This document shows positions 7,407 through 14,226 of a stretch of DNA of 18,930 nucleotides, piece by piece. Source of the DNA: Planctomycetota bacterium (GTDB lineage Bacteria > Planctomycetota > Phycisphaerae > Phycisphaerales > Phycisphaeraceae); the NCBI GenBank assembly GCA_029267795.1, contig JAJUHR010000005.1:1-18930 (forward strand). Reading direction: 5' to 3'. Under the pieces are notes generated by a model. It worked only from the letters and a program-made list of their open reading frames with translations, was not told the DNA's origin and made no database searches. The first letter of the stretch is position 1. Each line of letters begins with the position of its first letter. A program made the translations under genes and the position numbers.

Positions 7407-9440
7407 TCAAGCTGGGCTGGTGGCGGGCCGAGGCGTGGCTTCGGAACGCGCCGCTTCGGCCTGCTCGATGTCCTCGCCGGCACGGACCAAGCGGGCGGAG
7501 TTGAACACGACGACCAGGATGCTGACCAGGTGCAGCATCGCGGCGGCCACGGGGGTCACGTAGTTCGTCGCCGACAGGGACAAGAACAGGGCGATGAACC
7601 CCATCCCGACGGCCAGGTTCTGGCGGATGACTCGGCTGGTCCTGTGGGAGAGCTCGACGAGGAAGGGGATCCGGTTGAGGTTGTTGTTCATCAGGGCGAT
7701 GTTGGCCGAGTGGATGGCGACGTCGGAGCCGGCGGCGCCCATGGCGATGGAGATATCGCCGGCGGCGAGGGCCGGGGCGTCGTTGACGCCGTCGCCGACG
7801 ACCGCGACGCGGTGGCCGCTGGTCTTGAGGGCCGCGACCATTTCCAGCTTTTCCTGGGGCAGGACCTGGGCCTTGTATTCAGTGTGCATTTGAGCGGCGA
7901 CGCGTTTGGCGACGGATTCGCGGTCGCCGGTGACGATCACGAGGCGTCGCAGCCCCAGGGCGCGCAACTGGTCCATGGCGGCTGGGGCCTCGGAGCGGGT
8001 GTCGTCCTCCAAGCCGATCCAACCCAGCAGTCGTCCGTCGCGGACGACGAACAGCGTGCTGACGCCTTCGGTTTCGGGGCTGTCGAGGGCGGCCCGGATT
8101 GCGGTTTTGGAATCGGGGGATAACCCGAACCCGGTGCCGTCGGTGAGCCAAGTGGCCCGGCCGACGTGAACCACGCGACCGGCGAGGGCGGCTCGCAGTC
8201 CCTGGCCGGAGAATTCGCTGAATTCGCTGGCCTCGTCGAGGGTGAGGCGTGCCTTTCGCGCCATGGCCACGACGGCCCGGGCGACGGGGTGTTTGCTGTT
8301 GTGGCACGCCCCGGCGGCGGTGCGGAGCAGGTCGGCCCCGTCCACGCCGTGGGCAGGCGCGAGTCGCGTGACTTTCAGTTGGCCGGTGGTGAGGGTGCCG
8401 GTCTTGTCGAAGATCACAGCGGTGAGGTTGCGGGCGGCCTCGAGGTCGGTGACAGATTTGACCAGCACGCCCAGGCGGGCGGCGGCGGATAAGGCGGCCA
8501 CCATCGCGGTGGGGGTGGCCAGGATGAGCGGGCAGGGGCACGCAACGACCAGCATGGAGATCGCTCGCTGCCAGGGGTCTGCGGCGCCCTTGGTCAGGGT
8601 GAAGAACAGCGTGACGCCCACGAGCATCAAGACGGTGGGGGTGTACCAAGTGGCGTAACGGTCGATGGCCCGCATGATGGGGATGCGCGTGCGTTCGGCC
8701 TGGAGGATCAGTTCCTTGACGCGGCCCAGCGTGGTGTCTCGCCCGGCCTTGGTGACCCGGATGTCCATGACGCCGGTGAGGTTGATGGTGCCGCTGAAGA
8801 CCTCGTCGTCCTGGGTTTTTTCGGCGGGGATAGACTCGCCGGTGACATTGGCCTGGTTGACGGTGCTGGCGCCGCGGATCACGAGGCCGTCGGCGGGGAT
8901 GTTGTCGCCGGGTCGGACACGGACGATGTCGCCAGGGCGCAGGTCGCGTGGGTCAACGGTCTGTTCCTGCCCGTCGAGGAGGCGTATGGCCTGGGTGGGG
9001 GTGATCTTGATGAGGGATTCGATGCTGGCCTCGGCCCCGAGGGCGGTGCGGCTTTCGATCAGGGCTGAGAGCACCATGAAGAAGGCGATGGCGGCGGCCT
9101 CCTGGTACGAGCCGATCGCGAAGGCCGCCAGGACAGCCAGGGCGACGAGCTCGTTCATGTGGGTTTGGCCCTGGATCAGGTCGCGAGCTGCCAGCCAGAC
9201 GAGGGGGGCCCCCAAGAGGATCGCGGCGAAGAGGGCGAGCACGGAGGGGTAAAAGTCGCTGTCGAAGAGGAGGTTTGCGGCCACGGAGCTGAGCAGCAGC
9301 GTGCCGCCGACGAGCGTGGCGAGGATTTGCAGGCTGATCCGGGTGGTACGTGCCTGGATGGGTTGCTCTGGGCTAAGGGCGGGGGGCAGGTAGAGCCCGC
9401 CGACGCCTTCAGCGGCCGTGATGGAGCGTGCGGTGGTCAT
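7407..9440 (-). CDS. Heavy-metal translocating P1B-type ATPase
   Basis: Predicted 677 residues with the full catalytic core: TGES (actuator) at 200-203, the membrane metal site CPCP at 301-304, phosphorylation motif DKTGTLT at 345-351, the P1B-specific HP in NSKHPVA at 381-387, and GDGVNDAP at 549-556. Membrane helices flank these, two N-terminal pairs (about 37-58, 64-84, 95-112, 114-130), one pair around the CPC site, and two at the C-terminus. It would export transition-metal ions using ATP. The CPC motif is followed by Pro (CPCPLI) where Ala is usual, and no N-terminal metal-binding domain (CXXC) is present. The last helix has HLVSILVVVFNSAR at 637-650, which does not clearly fit the Cu, Zn/Cd/Pb or Co subgroups, so the substrate is left open. 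The start is the ATG at 9440, preceded by a weak AAGAGA. It lies 90 bp after neuC on the same strand and ends convergently with the permease gene. Confidence 0.93.
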   Translation of the reverse strand: MTTARSITAAEGVGGLYLPPALSPEQPIQARTTRISLQILATLVGGTLLLSSVAANLLFDSDFYPSVLALFAAILLGAPLVWLAARDLIQGQTHMNELVALAVLAAFAIGSYQEAAAIAFFMVLSALIESRTALGAEASIESLIKITPTQAIRLLDGQEQTVDPRDLRPGDIVRVRPGDNIPADGLVIRGASTVNQANVTGESIPAEKTQDDEVFSGTINLTGVMDIRVTKAGRDTTLGRVKELILQAERTRIPIMRAIDRYATWYTPTVLMLVGVTLFFTLTKGAADPWQRAISMLVVACPCPLILATPTAMVAALSAAARLGVLVKSVTDLEAARNLTAVIFDKTGTLTTGQLKVTRLAPAHGVDGADLLRTAAGACHNSKHPVARAVVAMARKARLTLDEASEFSEFSGQGLRAALAGRVVHVGRATWLTDGTGFGLSPDSKTAIRAALDSPETEGVSTLFVVRDGRLLGWIGLEDDTRSEAPAAMDQLRALGLRRLVIVTGDRESVAKRVAAQMHTEYKAQVLPQEKLEMVAALKTSGHRVAVVGDGVNDAPALAAGDISIAMGAAGSDVAIHSANIALMNNNLNRIPFLVELSHRTSRVIRQNLAVGMGFIALFLSLSATNYVTPVAAAMLHLVSILVVVFNSARLVRAGEDIEQAEAARSEATPRPATSPA

Positions 9441-9530
9441 TCTCGTCTCTTATTACGCCTGGTGGGCACAGCGGTTCAAGCGTGCGGGGATTTTTAGCGA
9501 GGAGCCCCCCGGAGGCCCGGGGTCGAGGCC

Positions 9531-10622
9531 CTAATAACTGTTCCGCTTACGGATTGGTATACGCGCCAGGTCGAGGGTTGCCAACAGGCGGGCGACGCGT
9601 GGGCCGGTTCGGCCGTCGCCGTAGGGGTGGCGTGAGCGTCGTAGGTCGAGCTTCAGGGCCTTGGCGATGGCGGCGCGGACGGGGCGGGTGCCGTAGTCGC
9701 AATCGATCACGTTGGGGGGTTTTTCGCGTCCGGCCTGTCGGGGGCCGATGTTGACGCACGGGCGTCGCAGGGCGGCGGCCTCGATCAACCCGGCGGAGGA
9801 GTTGCCGAGGATCGCCCGGCAGCCGGCGAGCAGGCGGAGGAATTGTTCCCGCGGCAGGTGCTCGATGGGTAAGACGCTTGCCGCCCGCAAGGCCTGGCGA
9901 ATCCCGAGGCAGCCCGGGTCGAGGTTGGGGGCCAGGACGAGGCGGGTGTAACCACAGGTGGCGTCGAGGGTTTGCTGCATCCAGGTGCGCTCCTGCTGGT
10001 CGGAGCCGCCGATGGGGTGTTGGATCACGATCAGTTCGGGGGCGTTGGGGTCGGGCTGGATGGGTTGGAGGTCGTCGATGGCTGGGGAGCCGACGCGGAA
10101 GATGGTGGACGCGGGTTCGCCCATGCGGATGAGGCGCTGGCGGCTTTGCTCACTGGCGGGCAGGTGCAGGTGGGCGAGCTTGGTGATGGCGTGGCGGATG
10201 GCCTCATCGGCGACGCCCTCGCCGCGGTCGCCCCCGTGCAGGTGGGCCACGCGGAAGCCGCCGACGCTGGCGGCGCAGGCGGCGGCGAGCGGTTCGATCC
10301 GGTCGCCGAGCAGGAGGACGAACGTGGGTTGAATGGCGGCGAATACCCGCCCGAAGCCGGCGATGCCCCGGCCTAGCGCCGCGACGTCGGCTGCCCTACC
10401 GACCTGGGTGCGCCGCTGCATCGGCACGCGGTGGTCGATCCGGAAGCCGGCGGCTGGGATGTCGCGCCAGGTGCCGGCGGCCCAGTGGGAGCCGACGACA
10501 ATGGTGTGTAGGCGGAGCTGTGGTGCGTGCTGACCGAGCGTGATGGCCCGCATGATCGGCTTGAGCAGGCCGAACTCGGCCCTACTTCCGGTGACCACCG
10601 CGATGGTTCGCCGTTTGGCCAT
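9531..10622 (-). CDS. neuC: UDP-N-acetylglucosamine 2-epimerase, hydrolysing (NeuC family)
   Basis: Predicted 363 residues, the normal length. NeuC enzymes convert UDP-GlcNAc to ManNAc and UDP, the first committed step of sialic acid synthesis; relatives act on bacillosamine derivatives for legionaminic acid. Visible motifs: TGSRAEFGLLKPIM at 11-24, GDRIEPLAAA at 106-115, HLHGGDRGEG at 127-136, RHAITKLAHLHLPASE at 143-158, and GNSSAGLIEA at 273-282, the conserved nucleotide-binding element of the GT-B fold. HPYGDGRTG at 332-340 closes the fold. HGGD replaces the usual HGGE, and the Glu-Gly that follows is kept. The ATG at 10622 overlaps the neuA-neuB stop (TGATG), so the genes are translationally coupled. 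The longer open frame upstream is a shadow of the neighbouring gene. Exact substrate (UDP-GlcNAc or a diacetylated sugar) cannot be told from sequence. Confidence 0.92.
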   Translation of the reverse strand: MAKRRTIAVVTGSRAEFGLLKPIMRAITLGQHAPQLRLHTIVVGSHWAAGTWRDIPAAGFRIDHRVPMQRRTQVGRAADVAALGRGIAGFGRVFAAIQPTFVLLLGDRIEPLAAACAASVGGFRVAHLHGGDRGEGVADEAIRHAITKLAHLHLPASEQSRQRLIRMGEPASTIFRVGSPAIDDLQPIQPDPNAPELIVIQHPIGGSDQQERTWMQQTLDATCGYTRLVLAPNLDPGCLGIRQALRAASVLPIEHLPREQFLRLLAGCRAILGNSSAGLIEAAALRRPCVNIGPRQAGREKPPNVIDCDYGTRPVRAAIAKALKLDLRRSRHPYGDGRTGPRVARLLATLDLARIPIRKRNSY

Positions 10623-12427
10623 CAGCTGCCCAGGTCGTCCTCGTGCACGAGGTGGTTGGCGCGGACGGGGCGTGCGAGGGTCTTGCCGAGCGTTTCGGAC
10701 AGCTTCGCGGCGGGGATGCCCGTGCCGGGCCGCTTGACGGTCAGGTCTTCCCGGCGGATTACGTGCCCCGCGGGCAGGTTGCGCACGGCGCAGAGGCTTT
10801 GGCGCGAGACGCGTCGCACGTCGTGCTCGCAGGGGAGCGCGTGCTTGGTCGGGGGGCCGAGTTCGTGCTGCGCCTGACGGATCAAGGCGGCGTAGTGTTT
10901 GAATCGGGGCGGGTCGAAGCTGGCGGCGTGATCCGGGCCGGGGGCGCTGCGGTCGTAGGTCAGGTGCTTTTCGATGACGCAGGCTCCGCGCGCGGCTGCG
11001 AGCATCCCGATGTGGGGATCGGTGGCGTGGTCGGAGTAGCCGACGAGGACGCGGTAGGAACGCAGCGCGTCGATGCCGGCCAAGGCTGCCTGACCCGGCC
11101 CGACGGGGTAGGCGCTGACGCACTGCATCAGGACCAGGGGGCGGCCGTTGCACAGGGCGACGGCGGGCTGCAGCTCGTGCAGGTCGCAGGCCCCGGTGGA
11201 GATGAGCATCGGTTTGTCGAGGGTAAGCAGGGCCTCGAGGAGCGGCAGGTTCACGGCGTCGGGCGAGGCGACCTTGACCGCGTCCACGTCGAGTTGGTTC
11301 ATTGGCTCGACCAGGGCGGGGCTGAAACACGTGACGATGAACCCCAGCCCCAGACGGTGGGCATGCTCTCGAACCTTCAGCATGCTGTCGGCTGACAGCT
11401 GGAGGGCCGACAGCATCTGGTGGGGATCGTCCGCGGTGTTCTTTTGGTACTCGGCCAGGAGCGCGGATTCACTGAGGAGCAGTTGGGGGTCGAACAGCTG
11501 CAGCTTGATCGCATCGGCGCCGGCGGCGTGGGCGGCGTGGGTCAGTTCGATGGCACGTTGCAGGGAGCCGTCGTGGTTCACGCCCAACTCGGCCACGATG
11601 TATACGGGTTGGCCCGGCCCGATGATTTTGGGCCCGATTTTTATGGTGGCCGTGCTCGGGTGCGAAGCGTTGAGGGGGGCAGAGCGGTCGACGGGTGTGG
11701 CCTCGGGCGTGCCGGCTAGGCGGGGGTTGCTGGCCAGCATCGCCTGGGCGAACGCCAAGTCCGTCGCGGTGTCGATGTCGACGACTTGGCCCGGCTCGGT
11801 CACAATCGCCCGCTGGTCTTTCCCGAGGAACGCGTGGGGTTGGCCGGGCGCGACGCGCTGCAGGCTTTGGCGGGTCACGGCGATCAGCCCGCCGTCGAGC
11901 TGATACACCGGGGGCAGGTCCTGCCGGCGGTACACAGTGTTCGGTTCGTACGGTTGGAGGATGTCGCTCGAGGGGCCGGCGAGTTTCTTCATCCAATAGG
12001 GGTGTGCCTTGCCGACGGGGCAGACGCTCTGGACGCTGTCGGCGCCGGAGTTTTCGAGTTTTTCGATTGCGCGGTCGATCAACCCCGCGGGCCGGAGCGG
12101 CACGTTGCCGTAGAGGATCACCACCGCGTCATAGGTTTCTCCTGTCCTGGATTGCACTTGGTCAAGGGCGTGGCGGATGGCGCTGTCGACGGGGGCGGTA
12201 TCGGTGGCGAGCTGCGGCGGGCGCAGGATCACGTCGAGGCTGTAACGCCGGCCCAGGTGCGCGATCGCTGGGGCATCGGTTGATAGGACGACGCGGTTGA
12301 GCCGTGTGGCGGCGAGCGCCTGTTCGATGGTCCAGGCGACCAGGGGCTTGCCGCCGAGCTCCCGCAGGTTTTTACCCGGCAGGCCCTTGCTGCCGGCCCG
12401 CGCGATGATGACGCCGAGGGTTTTCAT
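10622..12427 (-). CDS. NeuA-NeuB fusion: CMP-nonulosonate cytidylyltransferase plus nonulosonate (sialic acid) synthase
   Basis: One 601-residue frame carries two complete enzymes. Residues 1-230 are a CMP-sialic acid synthetase: IIARAGSKGLPGKN at 7-20 binds CTP, and DIDTATDL at 217-224 supplies metal-binding Asp residues. A Pro/Ala/Ser linker spans about 235-260. Residues 262-601 are a NeuB-type synthase: ELGVNHDGS at 280-288, DAIKLQLF at 305-312, VASPDAVN at 386-393, ISTGA at 409-413, GYSDHA at 463-468, and VIEKHLTYDRSAPGPDH at 484-500. A C-terminal SAF (antifreeze-like) domain spans about 541-601. NeuB condenses ManNAc or a relative with PEP; NeuA then links the product to CMP. No stop or frame change separates the halves. 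The ATG at 12427 lies 16 bp after the upstream gene. In most bacteria these are separate proteins. The exact nonulosonate (Neu5Ac or legionaminic acid) is not determined. Confidence 0.93.
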   Translation of the reverse strand: MKTLGVIIARAGSKGLPGKNLRELGGKPLVAWTIEQALAATRLNRVVLSTDAPAIAHLGRRYSLDVILRPPQLATDTAPVDSAIRHALDQVQSRTGETYDAVVILYGNVPLRPAGLIDRAIEKLENSGADSVQSVCPVGKAHPYWMKKLAGPSSDILQPYEPNTVYRRQDLPPVYQLDGGLIAVTRQSLQRVAPGQPHAFLGKDQRAIVTEPGQVVDIDTATDLAFAQAMLASNPRLAGTPEATPVDRSAPLNASHPSTATIKIGPKIIGPGQPVYIVAELGVNHDGSLQRAIELTHAAHAAGADAIKLQLFDPQLLLSESALLAEYQKNTADDPHQMLSALQLSADSMLKVREHAHRLGLGFIVTCFSPALVEPMNQLDVDAVKVASPDAVNLPLLEALLTLDKPMLISTGACDLHELQPAVALCNGRPLVLMQCVSAYPVGPGQAALAGIDALRSYRVLVGYSDHATDPHIGMLAAARGACVIEKHLTYDRSAPGPDHAASFDPPRFKHYAALIRQAQHELGPPTKHALPCEHDVRRVSRQSLCAVRNLPAGHVIRREDLTVKRPGTGIPAAKLSETLGKTLARPVRANHLVHEDDLGS

Positions 12428-12443
12428 GCTCGAGGGTTGGTTA

Positions 12444-14153
12444 TCAAGGCCGGTGCCACTCGTGGCAGGTGTTGCACAGTTCCAGTTCGTTCCAACGTTT
12501 GAGCCGGTGGGCTTGGCGCACGGACTGCATGGCGCGCCAGATGTCCGCCAGCGGGGTGGTGGCGGCGTCGCCGGCGCACGCCCGGCCGAGCCAATCCTGG
12601 TCGCAGCGCGGCACGCGTCCGTCGGAGTGGATCGTCATCCGGTGGGCCAACTGACGGCACGCGAACCGTCCCGGTGGGGCCATGCACACGGGGCTTCGTT
12701 CGGGCATCAGGCCGCAGCCGGGGGTGGCCGGCTCGATCACTGCGTGGCCGACGAAGTGCACCCACCGGTTGAAGAACGGCTCCATGTCCGTGAGCGTGTC
12801 GGCGGTTTTGATCAGGCGTGGGACCAGCCAGGGGCAGCCGGGGCTGGTCGGGCGGTGGGCTGGCTCTGTGGCCGCGGACCCGCTCTGCCTGCCGCGGCGG
12901 TTGCGCTCGTTGAGCAGCCACTGTAGGTGCCCGATCACCGTGCTGAACGCTTGTTCGTCGTTTTCGATCATGACTTTTCGATAGGTCGGGGCGGTGTCGG
13001 CATTGAGGCGGACGGTGACCACGTCGACCGGGAGTTCCAGCAGGCGGTTTAGCGTGGGTTGATCCACGAGCAGGTCGGTCTCGACCGCGATGCCGAACAC
13101 GCCGGCGTGGTGCGCGGCGGCGACGATGCGGTCCCATTGCGGGTGCAACAGGGCGTCGCCGAGGCCGCCGAGGGTGAGCGCGACGTCGGCGTCCTGGCCC
13201 ATTTGGCCGATGAGCCGCTCTGCCAGGTCCGGGGGCATGTCCGGGCGGTCGAAGTGGACGTGGTGGTGCGGGGTGATCGGGCCGGTAGCGCATCGGCGAG
13301 GCGTGAGCTCCAGGGTGATCATCTGTGGCAGGTGGGCGAAGGAGCAGGCGGTTTCGTCGTCGAGGCTGGCGAGGAGAGCGACGAGCTCGGCTGCATCTGC
13401 GTGCTGGAAGCGGGCGTCCAACCGGGCGGCGATCCAATCGATCATCGCGGCGGTGGCGGGGGTGTCGTAGATGAACCGCTGGGCGCAGGAGCGTACTTCG
13501 CCGGGGATCTGCACGCACACGTCCCGGCCGATCGGATCGCCCTGGGGCTTGCTGGGGTTGTAGCTGAGCATCTGGCCGATGGTGGCGCCGCTGGTTTTGG
13601 CCAGCTTTTCCATCAGGTCCCGGGCGATGACGATCCCCGCCAGCCCGGGCGGCGCCTGGGTGAAGGTCATGGGCATCGCCTGGGGGTGTTCCACGTGCCG
13701 ATCGATGACCTGCTGGCAGAAGTCGGGATCGATCAAGAGCCAGTCGGCCCCCACGAGGAGGGCGGCATCGGCGTTGTGCTTGAGCATCGCGGCGAAGAGG
13801 GATGAGGCGGGGAGCAGTTCGTCGTAGCAGGTCGCACCGCCCAAGCCGCCGCGCCAGGCGTTCAGAGCCCACTTGCGGGCGGCGGTTCGCATGGGGTGGT
13901 GGCGGTCGGTCAGGCCTTGGGGATCGGCGAAAAGGCGGACGGGCTTGCTGAAGGTGAGGCCCTGGAAGGGCCGGGTGGGGTCCTGATCCGCCGGGTGGAC
14001 GAGCACAACCTCCGCGAGCCCTTTGACACGGGCTAAACGTGCGAGCGTGTGTTGGAGGGCTGGGCGGCCGGCGACGGTGCGCTGCAGGAGGGAGGGCAGG
14101 CCGAGCCGGGTGGAGTGCAGGTCGGTCGGGATGGTGGCGATGATTCGGGGCAT
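12444..14153 (-). CDS. SpsF-like nucleotidyltransferase fused to degenerate radical-SAM/SPASM domain
   Basis: Predicted 569 residues in two parts. Residues 1-250 resemble a GT-A nucleotidyltransferase of the SpsF/cytidylyltransferase type: IIATIPTDLHSTRLGLPSL at 4-22 is a variant of the usual Arg-X-Ser-Thr-Arg-Leu-Pro signature. Residues 278-410 match the radical-SAM barrel in outline (ITLELTPRRC at 279-288, TLGGLGDALLHP at 327-338, VDVVTVRLNADTAPTYRKV at 376-394). The three-Cys cluster motif CX3CX2C is gone: only C288 remains, with Pro at both later positions. The C-terminus has a SPASM/twitch pattern: C499-X12-G-X4-C517, C526, and a terminal C560-X2-C563. The ATG at 14153 is the first plausible start. 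It sits between a Maf gene and neuA-neuB, so a role in making or placing a nonulosonate is likely. What it catalyses is unknown. Fold assignments are from motif reading only. Confidence 0.75.
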   Translation of the reverse strand: MPRIIATIPTDLHSTRLGLPSLLQRTVAGRPALQHTLARLARVKGLAEVVLVHPADQDPTRPFQGLTFSKPVRLFADPQGLTDRHHPMRTAARKWALNAWRGGLGGATCYDELLPASSLFAAMLKHNADAALLVGADWLLIDPDFCQQVIDRHVEHPQAMPMTFTQAPPGLAGIVIARDLMEKLAKTSGATIGQMLSYNPSKPQGDPIGRDVCVQIPGEVRSCAQRFIYDTPATAAMIDWIAARLDARFQHADAAELVALLASLDDETACSFAHLPQMITLELTPRRCATGPITPHHHVHFDRPDMPPDLAERLIGQMGQDADVALTLGGLGDALLHPQWDRIVAAAHHAGVFGIAVETDLLVDQPTLNRLLELPVDVVTVRLNADTAPTYRKVMIENDEQAFSTVIGHLQWLLNERNRRGRQSGSAATEPAHRPTSPGCPWLVPRLIKTADTLTDMEPFFNRWVHFVGHAVIEPATPGCGLMPERSPVCMAPPGRFACRQLAHRMTIHSDGRVPRCDQDWLGRACAGDAATTPLADIWRAMQSVRQAHRLKRWNELELCNTCHEWHRP

Positions 14154-14226
14154 GGTGGCTGTCGCGGAGGCTCAGGTCGTGTGCAGTGGCGTGGTGGTCA
14201 CCGGGTGGGGGCCGTGGCGGCGGGTC

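Noticed and set aside
6116..7483. 455-codon minus-strand frame opposite the ABC permease
   Set aside because: Gln/His/Arg-rich with no domains; the plus-strand frame carries the ABC-2 permease motif and membrane helices.
9507..9522. CCCCGG-AGGC-CCGGGG hairpin between neuC and the P-type ATPase gene, considered as a terminator
   Set aside because: No T-run follows it on the minus strand, and the six-pair stem is easily found by chance in such GC-rich sequence.
12424..13872. 482-codon minus-strand frame inside the nucleotidyltransferase/SPASM gene
   Set aside because: Arg/Pro/His-rich shadow translation; the alternative frame at 12444-14153 has clear domains and Cys motifs.
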